Below, piece after piece: positions 1-6,755 of a stretch of 7,569 nt of DNA. Below the pieces are notes generated by a model. That model was not told where the DNA came from. It saw only the letters and a list, made by a program, of their open reading frames with translations, and searched no databases. A program made the position numbers and the translations under genes. Every line of letters starts with the position of its first letter. Positions within the stretch are counted from its first letter, which is position 1. This DNA is from Methanomicrobiales archaeon (lineage in GTDB: Archaea; Halobacteriota; Methanomicrobia; Methanomicrobiales; Methanoculleaceae): contig JAAZIF010000374.1 in the NCBI GenBank assembly GCA_012510335.1, positions 1 to 7,569 on the forward strand, in the 5' to 3' direction.

Positions 1-1
1 G

Positions 2-769
2 CGTATCGCGGACATCCGCAAGTGGAATAACTTAAGCGAGGCTTATAAGATTCAAATTGGTGATGAGCTGATTATTCTTAGCCCGAAAGCTAAAGGCTAT
101 GTGCCTCCGCCCAAGGAGGGACAGATAGAGCTAAGCAAGCCCGGGCCGGATGGCAAAGTGGTTCATACCGTTAGACCCTATGAGTACTTAGGGAAGATCG
201 CCGAGGCATATGGGGTCACTGTGGCACGTATTGCTGAACTGAATGGAATCAAAGTGACAACGCCACTGACCATTGGCTGGGACTTAGTTATTGTTCCCAG
301 CAATCATACTGCCACACCAACTGAAAGACCTTTGACTCCAATTGAACGATTGACCCCAGCCGCGGACGGTAACTACTACCATATCGTTGGCGAAGGCGCG
401 GCGTTGGAAGGCATCGCGAAACTCTATGGCATATCCGTAAAGGATTTGATGGCGTGGAATAATCTGAACGAGAACTCAATTATCTATGTCGGCGACAGGC
501 TTTTACTCAATGTTACTCCCCCAGCTACGATAACCCCAACTTTCACACCTGTTACCCCGAGCCCTTCGGCGACAATCACGCCAACACCCAGCAACACGCC
601 AATCCCCAGCGCGACTCCTGCGCAAGCACTTACGGAAACACCCGAAGTGAGAAGTGTAAGCAGCGCTAACATTACAAAAATCCTGTTACCTGTTTTCGCG
701 GGAGTTGCTGTGGTCGTGGCGATTTTCCTGTTTTTGCAGTATAAGCGTGGTCAGAAACAGGACACATAA
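2..769 (+). CDS. LysM-repeat surface protein with C-terminal membrane anchor (5' partial)
   Basis: The frame is open from base 2, so the gene starts upstream of the window; the GTG at 101 lies inside the protein. The 255 visible residues begin with the second half of one LysM domain (…RKWNNLSEAYKIQIGDELII). Two fuller LysM-like units follow at bases 164-301 (HTVRPYEYLGKIAEAYGV…) and 377-514 (YHIVGEGAALEGIAKLYGI…WNNLNEN…VGDRLLL). Next come about 45 residues rich in Thr, Pro and Ser, then a hydrophobic helix (bases 674-736) and a basic tail KRGQKQDT. LysM domains bind N-acetylglucosamine-containing glycans such as peptidoglycan. The positive tail suggests the C-terminus is cytoplasmic and the LysM units lie outside, which would require an N-terminal export signal beyond the edge. 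No catalytic domain is visible, so a structural or glycan-binding role is inferred. The gene converges on the glycosyltransferase cluster and is not part of that transcript. Confidence 0.88.
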   Translation, partial: RIADIRKWNNLSEAYKIQIGDELIILSPKAKGYVPPPKEGQIELSKPGPDGKVVHTVRPYEYLGKIAEAYGVTVARIAELNGIKVTTPLTIGWDLVIVPSNHTATPTERPLTPIERLTPAADGNYYHIVGEGAALEGIAKLYGISVKDLMAWNNLNENSIIYVGDRLLLNVTPPATITPTFTPVTPSPSATITPTPSNTPIPSATPAQALTETPEVRSVSSANITKILLPVFAGVAVVVAIFLFLQYKRGQKQDT

Positions 770-814
770 ATAAAGTAATCCCTACTCATTTATCTTGAGA
801 AACGAATTTGTTTA

Positions 815-855
815 TATGCTTTTGCATAGACGTAAAATTTTTGCTCAACATTGAG
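815..855. terminator. Possible bidirectional terminator between convergent genes
   Basis: The 89-bp AT-rich gap between the two convergent stop codons holds two short inverted repeats. One is TATGC-tttt-GCATA at 815-828. The other is CTCAA-ca-TTGAG at 844-855, flanked by AAATT and AATTT, which can extend the stem if a 4-base bulge is allowed. T-runs and A-runs lie nearby. The stems are short and AT-rich, so this is only a weak candidate. The position, where both transcripts must end, is the main support. Confidence 0.25.
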
Positions 856-858
856 AAT

Positions 859-2616
859 TTAAAATCCCAGTACCGTTTGTGCTATACGACTCATTATTTT
901 TTTGTCAGTATTAGGGGTTCCTGTTAATTCTTGTTTGAGTTTGTTGATTTGATCAATGTGACTGTTGAGCAATTGTAATTCAGTCTCGCGTTGTTTTTGG
1001 ATGAGATTATCTTCAACGGGGTGTTTTTTGTAAATATAAGATAATGCGGAATTGAGCTTTTCACGTTGGCTTATCATCGAATTCAAACCATCTAAATAAA
1101 AGCGGTATTCTGCTGTTTTACGGTTTATATGTATAAAGTTAAGCTCTTTGCTGAGTCTGATAAGATACTCAAAATCTTCCAACATGGTTAGATTTTCGTC
1201 AAACAGACCAAATTCAGTAAAGCATGTTTTTGACAATAGAAAAGTGTGGATGGGTATTCGGTTTGCTACCAACAATTGAGATTTATTAAAAGTCCACGCA
1301 TCTACATCGTGTATAAGTAAAGGTTCCTTTGAAGCCGTGTTTTTTAAAATTGTATAGTAATAATTTGTATAAAATAATTTCTGATTAGAATGTTTATCAA
1401 TTGCTTGCACTAGGGTTTCAAGATGCCAAGGGTAAACGATATCATCATCATCAAGAAATGCAACCCATTCCGCATTCGCGTTTTTGACACCAGCATTGAG
1501 GGCGGGTGTGCGTCCTTTTGATTCCTGGTGAAAAACATATCGGATGGGGAAATAAGGAGAAAATACGTCAACAATATTTTGAACATCTTCGCCACCATCG
1601 TTGACTAAGATGACTTCAAATTGTTTGAAACTTTGGTTAGCAAGGCTGGTGAGAGATTGCATGAGTAAAGCCGGTCGATTTACGGTTCGAAGAATAACAC
1701 TTACTAACGAGTTGGAGTTATAAGAATTATAGTGGCGCAGTGTTGTGGAAAGTCTGCCAGCTTTGAGATAAAAACGGTTACGGTTGAGAACCATGTGTTC
1801 AGTGTGACTTATTCTGTTTTTATTGAATGTGATTGAACCATGATGATAAACAAAGGCATTTTGAGATATTCCTAACCTAAAACCGGATAAAATGGCACGT
1901 AAATTAAAATCGTCATCTTCAAAATTGCCTTTGAGATAACCTTCGTCAAGATAGCCTATTTGATCAATTACCGCTTTACGAATCATTACACAAAAAAATA
2001 CCAGTCTGTTAGGTTCATAACAAAATCCACGGTCAAGAATTGTTTTTGCGTAATTATCAATTTCATTTGGTTTAATGTTGATTGCAGCGTAATCAAGTTG
2101 GGGGCCTTCTCCAACATAGTTAGTCATTGGGCTGACAATTCCTAATGTGGGGTCTTTCTCAAAAGCAGCTATTAATAAATCCAACCAGTTGTCAGTGGGC
2201 AATGTGTCATTATTTAAAATAACCAGAAAACGTCCTTTAGCTTTTTTGAAGCCGAAGTTAACGCCACCAGAGAAACCGCGATTTGACTCCAAACGGTAAT
2301 ATGTAAGCTTGTCTTTTTCTTTTGCTAATGCTTGCAAACGCTCTGGCGTTCCATCTTGTGAGCCATTATCAACAACGATGATTTCAAAGCTGGCTTTGTT
2401 TTGAACACTGTAAATCTTTTCTATGCAGGCAATTGTAAAATCAATTGCGTTATAAACAGGGATAATGATGCTTACATCAGAGGAATCAGCGGATAGTGCT
2501 TTCCCTAACTCCTTTTGAAACTGACGGCTTTTATAAATCTTATTTTTGACTTTTCTAAATAGGGAGACTAAGCCTTCTTGTTTAAGAATATCTACGGCCC
2601 GACTTATAAAATGCAT
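859..2616 (-). CDS. Two-domain GT2 glycosyltransferase
   Basis: This 585-residue protein carries two GT-A (family GT2) domains. Domain 1 (about 48-275) has SIIIPVYNA, the nucleotide-binding VVDNGS at 81-86, the DXD-equivalent LNNDT at 134-138, FEDDDF at 232-237 with the probable catalytic acid, and a downstream HHG at 258-260. Domain 2 (about 304-505) has VSVILRTVNRP, LVNDGG at 337-342, FLDDDD at 388-392 and MLEDFEYLIRL at 478-488. The tail (about 535-565) is charged and likely a short coiled coil. No transmembrane segment is seen, so it is probably a cytosolic enzyme acting at the inner membrane face. Two intact active sites suggest addition of two sugars or two linkages to a growing glycan; donors cannot be read from sequence. 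The ATG at 2616 follows a weak AGG, and an in-frame TAG just upstream rules out a longer start. It is the last gene of the cluster. Confidence 0.9.
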   Translation of the reverse strand: MHFISRAVDILKQEGLVSLFRKVKNKIYKSRQFQKELGKALSADSSDVSIIIPVYNAIDFTIACIEKIYSVQNKASFEIIVVDNGSQDGTPERLQALAKEKDKLTYYRLESNRGFSGGVNFGFKKAKGRFLVILNNDTLPTDNWLDLLIAAFEKDPTLGIVSPMTNYVGEGPQLDYAAINIKPNEIDNYAKTILDRGFCYEPNRLVFFCVMIRKAVIDQIGYLDEGYLKGNFEDDDFNLRAILSGFRLGISQNAFVYHHGSITFNKNRISHTEHMVLNRNRFYLKAGRLSTTLRHYNSYNSNSLVSVILRTVNRPALLMQSLTSLANQSFKQFEVILVNDGGEDVQNIVDVFSPYFPIRYVFHQESKGRTPALNAGVKNANAEWVAFLDDDDIVYPWHLETLVQAIDKHSNQKLFYTNYYYTILKNTASKEPLLIHDVDAWTFNKSQLLVANRIPIHTFLLSKTCFTEFGLFDENLTMLEDFEYLIRLSKELNFIHINRKTAEYRFYLDGLNSMISQREKLNSALSYIYKKHPVEDNLIQKQRETELQLLNSHIDQINKLKQELTGTPNTDKKIMSRIAQTVLGF

Positions 2617-2620
2617 TTCT

Positions 2621-2719
2621 TTACCTAACTAGTCTTTTTTCAGAGTCTCTCGTAACCTTATTATCCTGTAAATCCTCTAAAACGATCGTTGGGATCAGAT
2701 TAAGCTTAAGTTTGGTCAT
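2621..2719 (-). CDS. Doubtful 32-residue ORF in the gap between two glycosyltransferase genes
   Basis: This is the only ATG-led frame I found filling the 119-base gap. It begins MTKLKLNLIPTIVLEDLQDN, ends in EKRLVR, and its TAA lies four bases before the ATG of the next gene. No good ribosome binding site precedes it and I recognise no family. It could allow translational coupling to the downstream gene, be a leader peptide, or be chance: an open run of this length is not improbable. Confidence 0.15.
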   Translation of the reverse strand: MTKLKLNLIPTIVLEDLQDNKVTRDSEKRLVR

Positions 2720-2735
2720 CAATCGTTTGATCTTT

Positions 2736-4559
2736 TTACCTTACCAGTGTGTCTAACAATCGTTCGCGATTGTAAACCTCTTTATGCTTGTCTCGGGCAA
2801 CTTGCGATCCGGCCAGATGAGCTTCCACACTACCTGAGCGATTGTAATTCATTACAATTTCAGGACAGTGATCAAGCTTGTAGCCAGCTCTGACGAAACG
2901 GAAAACCCAGTCGTAATCGGCAGCATTATTAAAGTGTGAGTAAAAAGGAACATCAAGAAATGGTTTAGTCCTTGCAAAGAGTATCCCAGATCCGATGTTA
3001 AACTCAAGGTCAAGATATTTTTGTCGATCAAAAGGCGCGCAATGAATTGGCTGTGTTGTTTTCCCATCAAAGATGTTGAAGTCGCAATAGACAGCATCCA
3101 GATCTTGGTGTTTTGTCATAAAACGCAATGGGCCAGAAATCCGATTAGGTAACACTGTGTCATCATCATCTGTAAAAAAGACGAACTGTCCCTTTGCCAG
3201 AGCCATCCCAGCATCTCGTGCTCTTGCCATCCCCTGGTTTTTTTCGAGGCGCAGGTATTTTAGTCCATCATACTTTTTCTGGAGTTCCAGCGCGCATACT
3301 GGGGTGTCGTCTGGCGAACTGTCATCTACAATGATTACTTCAAAGTTCTTATAATCACTCGTATAGATGGATTTTATGGCACTTTCCAGCAAGTAGCTTC
3401 TATTGTAAGTCGATAAGATGATTGAAACTAATGGAACATAAGAAGAAAGATCAAAAGGAGTTACAGCACCATAATTGGTGAATAGAATTTTATCCGATTC
3501 AGCCATGAGTGCCATCTTTGTTTCGCCAAAAGATTGGTTATCCTTATGTTCTACGAAAGCATCAGAAACAACCAACGGAAAACCATTTAATCTCGCGCGG
3601 ATAGAATAGTCGACATCTTCGCCACCATAATAATAGAATTCCTCATCAAGCAAGCCAACAATTTCCTGAATACGTCGGGGAATAAAAGCGCAAAACATGT
3701 TGATTGTGTAATTTGTAACCATTGTTTTGCCTTCACCCCACATATCCGGATTTCCAGATCGGTGTGGCAACGTGTGCGCCCCGGTCAAAGCAAAGCCTTT
3801 TGATGCAGTGCGTAATTTTTCTAGCCAACGCTCTGTGACAACCGTATCATCATTTAACAGCACAACATCGTTTTTAGAATAACGTAAGACAAGGTTGTTG
3901 GCCATGGAAAAATTGAAGATACTCATTTCGTGAATGTGAATAATAATATCATCGGTCGCCAGATCTTTAATATTCTGCAGGTCCTGAATATGGGTGACGA
4001 GGTGAATAACGTAAGATCCCTTTTGCGTGTGTGCGCGAATGCTTGGAAGACATTCTAGAACGTTTTTCGGGGATTTACCTACGCAAATGACAATATCGGT
4101 AATTTCAGTACATGGCAACGGAATACCATCGCGATACACTTTTTCAAAGCTGAACAAGTATTCTTGTTTTGAGCTTTGTGTGCTTTTTACTTCCATAGGA
4201 GTAATTCTTGAGACAGACGAAATACTCTTAGCAATTTGAACAGCATCAAGCTGTGATTGGAGCCCGTTTTTAGATAAAGGGAAAACAGATCGCCCTTCCT
4301 TAGCACCAAATTTAATAAAGTGCACTAACGGGTTAACACCATTAACTGCCACATCAGGATTTGACTCAAGGTAATATGAAGTATTAAAACGTGCTGAGGG
4401 GTTTCTTCCTTCTTTCCATCCAGTCTTCATGAAATGCGTTAGCGGATCCATATCCGCGCGTCGAACATCTGGATACTCGCTTAAGTAGTAAGCAGAATCA
4501 AACAGATTGGTATTATTAACTAATCTTTTGTCGAGAAGGTGCCTAATTCTATTAAACAT
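2736..4559 (-). CDS. GT2 glycosyltransferase with two GT-A domains and N-terminal YYL/NPDV repeats
   Basis: The 607-residue protein opens with two repeats of about 37 residues (20-56 and 58-94), followed by a low-complexity linker. GT-A domain 1 (about 153-345) keeps LNDDT at 235-239, GGEDVDYSIRARL at 312-324 and a downstream FVEHK. The strand that normally ends in a nucleotide-binding Asp (VVDNGS type) reads HLVTHIQD at 186-193, so that site is altered. GT-A domain 2 (about 376-575) looks intact: VSIILSTYNR, IIVDDSSPDDT at 409-419, FFTDDDD at 461-467 and NNAADYDWVFR at 544-554. A role in extending a surface polysaccharide is inferred, with domain 2 the safer bet for activity. The ATG at 4559 is preceded by AAAGGA six bases upstream, and it overlaps the stop of the preceding gene by 8 bases (ATGTTTAA), which indicates one transcript and probable translational coupling. 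No membrane segment is visible. Confidence 0.9.
   Translation of the reverse strand: MFNRIRHLLDKRLVNNTNLFDSAYYLSEYPDVRRADMDPLTHFMKTGWKEGRNPSARFNTSYYLESNPDVAVNGVNPLVHFIKFGAKEGRSVFPLSKNGLQSQLDAVQIAKSISSVSRITPMEVKSTQSSKQEYLFSFEKVYRDGIPLPCTEITDIVICVGKSPKNVLECLPSIRAHTQKGSYVIHLVTHIQDLQNIKDLATDDIIIHIHEMSIFNFSMANNLVLRYSKNDVVLLNDDTVVTERWLEKLRTASKGFALTGAHTLPHRSGNPDMWGEGKTMVTNYTINMFCAFIPRRIQEIVGLLDEEFYYYGGEDVDYSIRARLNGFPLVVSDAFVEHKDNQSFGETKMALMAESDKILFTNYGAVTPFDLSSYVPLVSIILSTYNRSYLLESAIKSIYTSDYKNFEVIIVDDSSPDDTPVCALELQKKYDGLKYLRLEKNQGMARARDAGMALAKGQFVFFTDDDDTVLPNRISGPLRFMTKHQDLDAVYCDFNIFDGKTTQPIHCAPFDRQKYLDLEFNIGSGILFARTKPFLDVPFYSHFNNAADYDWVFRFVRAGYKLDHCPEIVMNYNRSGSVEAHLAGSQVARDKHKEVYNRERLLDTLVR
4278..4502 (-). 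repeat. Two YYL-NPDV-NPL-HF-G-EGR protein repeats
   Basis: Residues 20-56 and 58-94 of the encoded protein repeat one pattern: F-[DN]-x-[SA]-YYL-x(3)-PDV, then [DN]PL-x-HF-x(2)-[TF]-G-x-KEGR. Examples are FDSAYYLSEYPDV…GWKEGRNP and FNTSYYLESNPDV…GAKEGRSV. Related repeats are common in my recollection at the ends of polysaccharide-associated glycosyltransferases and other surface-glycan enzymes. Their function is not known to me; a docking or carbohydrate-contact role is only a guess. Confidence 0.8.
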
Positions 4560-6000
4560 GATATTTCCTTTGAAAGTGTTTTTTTATCTTTCTAAATAAA
4601 CGCGTTATTCTCCAGCTTTTACTTAGTGCATAAGCATTTATTTCGCTGGTAAGTTGTCCTATTCTGTTAAATAATTCGGACTTTTCCCCTTCCAGGGAAA
4701 CAATTTGTGTCTGCAAAGTGTTTTTCTGTTCCTCAAGAGCGACGTACTTTTTCTGCAGAGTGTTTTTCTGTTTCTCAATAGCGGCGTACTCTTTTTGCAG
4801 AGTGTTTTTCTGTTTCTCAAGAGCGGCGTACTCTTTTTGCAGAGTGTCTACTTGTTCTTGTGAATTAAATAGTTCCTTTTCGTTTGATTTGCTTCGCTCT
4901 ACAAATTGTAGGTTTATATCCTTAAGTTGTTTCAATGACAAGCTGATATTTTTTTGTGTATCCTTGGCTAACCGGGAAATGCTATTAAAGGCTTCTCGCC
5001 ACTTGTAGCTGTTTTTTGAAAGAAGATACTCAGTCCTTATCAGTTCCTGGGCTTGTTTCGAGATTTGTTCTCTAAGAGCAGAGTCGTTGATGAGTAGCTC
5101 AATATTCTCAACCCAGCTTAATGTATTATTCTTGCTGAGAAGTCCATTCTTTTTGTGTTTAATGATAGAGTTATAAGGCTCAACATCGCTGAAAACACTT
5201 GCAAAAGCATTGGCACTATACTCAAAGAACTTTAGTGGGCTTTTGTAACTGTTAAAAGTGTTTGACACAAGAGGTGCAATAGCGATATCCATGTCCAAAC
5301 CATTAAAAAGCTTGGCAAACTTTTTGTACTCTACAGTTTCAGCTGGAAGATGATGTGCTCTGATATGCTGCGTGAGAGTTTTTGGTAAAGCAAGTCCATA
5401 ACAATAGAACTGTACATTCGGATAGATATTTAATATGATTTCAAGTGCGTTAGCAATCATATCCAAATCTGGACGATGAGAATGGGAACCCATATACAGA
5501 ATCTTGATGACTTCGTTATTATTGGAGGTTTTTTGTGGCTTAAATTGCCAAATAGATTCATCAAGATAATTTGGTAATACAAAAACGGTATCGTTGTATT
5601 GTTTTACTTCCTCTTGAAGTGCTTTATTTGTTACTGTTATTGCATCAACTTCTGCCATTGATTGAAGGAGAGGGGTCAGGCTTTCTGTATAGCAAAGTGA
5701 CTGACGGTCAGGATGGCTCAATGGAAGCGCAAGCAAATTGTCGTCCAGATCTAAGACGACAGGTATTCTGTGTTGTTTTGCGAAAGACATCAGTTCTTCA
5801 TACTGCAAGTAGTTTCCAGCAAAATCACGTTGAATAACAATAATGTCGCAGGGTTCTATGCTTTCGAGTTTAAAAACCGCGTCAAAAACGTATCGTTTTA
5901 CTTTCATGCCAGTACTGGTTAAAGGTGCCAGAACCCTCAAATGTTCTATTGCGGTTGTAAGATAGTCTTTTGTGAAAAACGCAATTTTGTTAATCTCCAT
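4552..6000 (-). CDS. GT-B (GT4-like) glycosyltransferase with C-terminal repeat coiled coil
   Basis: Numbered from the Met at 6000, this is a 482-residue protein. The N-terminal half (about 4-150) is Rossmann-like, with KIAFFTKDYL, DIIVIQRDF and VVLDLDDNL (Asp84, Asp86, Asp87). The second half (about 164-340) has ILYMGSHSHRPDLD and SPLKFFEYSANA at 254-265, followed by a VEPYNSIIKHKKNGLL segment, as in GT4-type donor-binding domains. A long coiled coil (about 346-455) includes four tandem 14-residue units at 386-441. The end carries SKSWRITRLFRKIKKH, resembling an SWR-[IL]-T motif that often closes coiled coils in O-antigen and capsule enzymes; its basic residues could contact membrane. An upstream in-frame ATG at 6015 has no ribosome binding site, whereas the ATG at 6000 has AGGTGA at 6010-6005, so 6000 is preferred. 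It is the first gene of the cluster; the donor sugar is unknown. Confidence 0.87.
   Translation of the reverse strand: MEINKIAFFTKDYLTTAIEHLRVLAPLTSTGMKVKRYVFDAVFKLESIEPCDIIVIQRDFAGNYLQYEELMSFAKQHRIPVVLDLDDNLLALPLSHPDRQSLCYTESLTPLLQSMAEVDAITVTNKALQEEVKQYNDTVFVLPNYLDESIWQFKPQKTSNNNEVIKILYMGSHSHRPDLDMIANALEIILNIYPNVQFYCYGLALPKTLTQHIRAHHLPAETVEYKKFAKLFNGLDMDIAIAPLVSNTFNSYKSPLKFFEYSANAFASVFSDVEPYNSIIKHKKNGLLSKNNTLSWVENIELLINDSALREQISKQAQELIRTEYLLSKNSYKWREAFNSISRLAKDTQKNISLSLKQLKDINLQFVERSKSNEKELFNSQEQVDTLQKEYAALEKQKNTLQKEYAAIEKQKNTLQKKYVALEEQKNTLQTQIVSLEGEKSELFNRIGQLTSEINAYALSKSWRITRLFRKIKKHFQRKYHV
4678..4845 (-). repeat. 42-bp tandem repeat encoding 14-residue coiled-coil units
   Basis: Three near-identical 42-bp copies occupy 4711-4752, 4753-4794 and 4795-4836. 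The last two match at 40 of 42 positions, and the first differs from the second at 5. More diverged units flank them. In protein they read TLQKEYAALEKQKN, TLQKEYAAIEKQKN, TLQKKYVALEEQKN and TLQTQIVSLEGEKS. Leu falls every seventh residue, with Tyr or Lys at the other core position. Each unit is exactly two heptads, so gain or loss of a copy keeps both reading frame and coiled-coil register. Confidence 0.92.
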
Positions 6001-6004
6001 TCGT

Positions 6005-6010
6005 TCACCT
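6005..6010 (-). promoter_or_regulatory. Ribosome binding site fixing the start of the GT-B gene
   Basis: On the minus strand AGGTGA (6010-6005) lies four bases before the ATG at 6000, inside the codons that a start at 6015 would use. No purine-rich site precedes the ATG at 6015. This supports the shorter protein, which begins MEINKIAFF. Confidence 0.65.
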
Positions 6011-6058
6011 TTCATGAAACACTGCTATCAATATTACCATCTTTTTTCTACATATGCT

Positions 6059-6290
6059 TAAGTACTTCAGGACAATTACATCTAAATAAGCTATTTTTGT
6101 CCATTTAATGACTAAAATATCGGTTCTAAGTGCTGGAATTATGCTTTTTCTCAAAATGAGTGAAGATCATTGTCTCAAACAATCAGTATTTTCTCTATCA
6201 CACATGCCAATTATGCAAAAAGATACTGGGAAAAAGCTTTCTGGTGCATTTTCCTGAAAAATAAGATGCAGTTGCCCTATTAAGTACTTA
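6059..6290. mobile_element. Possible TA-flanked MITE-like element
   Basis: The left end reads TA|AGTACTT then CAGGACAATTACATCT (6068-6083). The right end, read inward on the other strand from 6290, gives TA|AGTACTT, then AA, then TAGGGCAACTGCATCT. After a 2-base gap, 12 of 16 positions match and all four differences are transitions. Both ends abut TA, the target duplication made by IS630/Tc1-mariner-type transposases. No transposase is encoded in the roughly 228 bp between. The 8-base palindrome AAGTACTT at each end inflates the similarity, so the inner 12/16 match is the real support. It could instead be an old hairpin structure or a coincidence. Confidence 0.42.
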
Positions 6291-6363
6291 GAATTAATCA
6301 GCTATTATTATGAAATAAAGCAAAAATAACTGGCTTGGTGAGTGTGTCTACTTAGTAAGAGAG

Positions 6364-6609
6364 CAACAACTCTCAGTATGGATGACACTGAAAAGACAGT
6401 AATGTACCATTATGTAAACTTTTAACTAAAGTGGAGTTTTTAAAACCAAAAAACTTTACAATATCATGAAATGATGCTTTTACAGAAGAAAACATTCTAT
6501 ATTTGAGCTGGAAATATAATAAATTTGCTTCAAAGATCGTTACAAAAATGGTAAATTCCTTCAATAAGGAACGAAAACGTATCCATCATATTCATACTGA
6601 GAATTGATG
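6364..6609. mobile_element. 246-bp MITE-like element with 20-bp inverted repeats and 9-bp target duplication
   Basis: The left end (6364-6383) is CAACAACTCTCAGTATGGAT. The right end (6590-6609), read on the other strand, is CATCAATTCTCAGTATGAAT, matching at 17 of 20 positions. Immediately outside, GTAAGAGAG occurs at 6355-6363 and again at 6610-6618, perfectly. Repeats that abut a direct repeat exactly are the signature of a transposed element with a 9-bp target duplication. At 246 bp it cannot encode a full transposase, so it would depend on one in trans. Its minus strand has a stop-free run from about 6585 to a stop at 6373 inside the left repeat, possibly a transposase relic, although I recognise no family. 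A 9-bp duplication and CA ends fit some IS4-like DDE families, but this assignment is weak. Confidence 0.8.
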
Positions 6610-6670
6610 GTAAGAGAGTACTGCCCAATAAATAGATGAGACGGTTTTATGGGAAGCTTCTCACACGACA

Positions 6671-6723
6671 TAAAATAAAAGCAAACAATTCAATCTGATG
6701 ACACGAACAGGTGTGTTTTGCTT
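6671..6723 (-). terminator. Possible terminator of rmlD
   Basis: About 32 bases past the rmlD stop, the minus strand reads AAGCAAAACA (6723-6714) and later TGTTTGCTT (6687-6679). These pair as a 9-bp stem with one bulged A. A smaller ACAC/GTGT helix lies inside the loop (6701-6704 with 6711-6714). The stem is followed by TTATTTTA (6678-6671). The loop is large and the stem AT-rich, so efficiency is uncertain, but position and orientation fit the end of the rmlD transcript. Confidence 0.4.
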
Positions 6724-6755
6724 GGTTTCGGGATTGCTGGAAAGGTTGAGGTGAC

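Larger units (their letters stand above)
6001..6755. other. AT-rich non-coding stretch with two small transposable elements
   Basis: No convincing gene was found in either direction. Sampled lines are 27-33% G+C. From left to right it holds the leader of the glycosyltransferase cluster (6001-6058), a TA-flanked element with imperfect inverted ends (6059-6290), 64 bases of plain AT-rich spacer, an element with 20-bp inverted repeats and 9-bp target duplications (6355-6618), and a segment (6619-6755) with a possible rmlD terminator. The promoter of the cluster should lie here, but I could not identify a convincing -35/-10 pair. Confidence 0.7.

Noticed and set aside
101..103. GTG as the start of the LysM protein
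   Set aside because: The frame upstream encodes the second half of another LysM domain, so the gene begins before base 1.
2681..2709. Palindromes AACGATCGTT and TTAAGCTTAA as operators
   Set aside because: They are short, unrelated to each other and not placed against any visible promoter, so they give no support for a regulator site.
4718..5008. 96-codon plus-strand frame rich in Phe, Cys and Ser
   Set aside because: It is the antisense of the coiled-coil repeat; the repetitive DNA keeps the opposite strand open. The minus-strand protein is clearly the real one.
6013..6015. Earlier ATG for the GT-B glycosyltransferase
   Set aside because: It has no ribosome binding site, and the AGGTGA that serves the ATG at 6000 would lie within its first codons.
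6016..6090. Sigma-70-like promoter for the glycosyltransferase cluster (TGGTAATAT as extended -10; TTGTCC as -35)
   Set aside because: The two boxes are not at a proper mutual spacing and each matches the consensus poorly; in such AT-rich DNA these matches are expected by chance.
6373..6564. 63-codon minus-strand frame starting at TTG
   Set aside because: It lies wholly inside the 246-bp inverted-repeat element, its stop is in the left repeat, it lacks an ATG, and it matches no family I recognise. At most it is a transposase relic, so it is not called as a gene.
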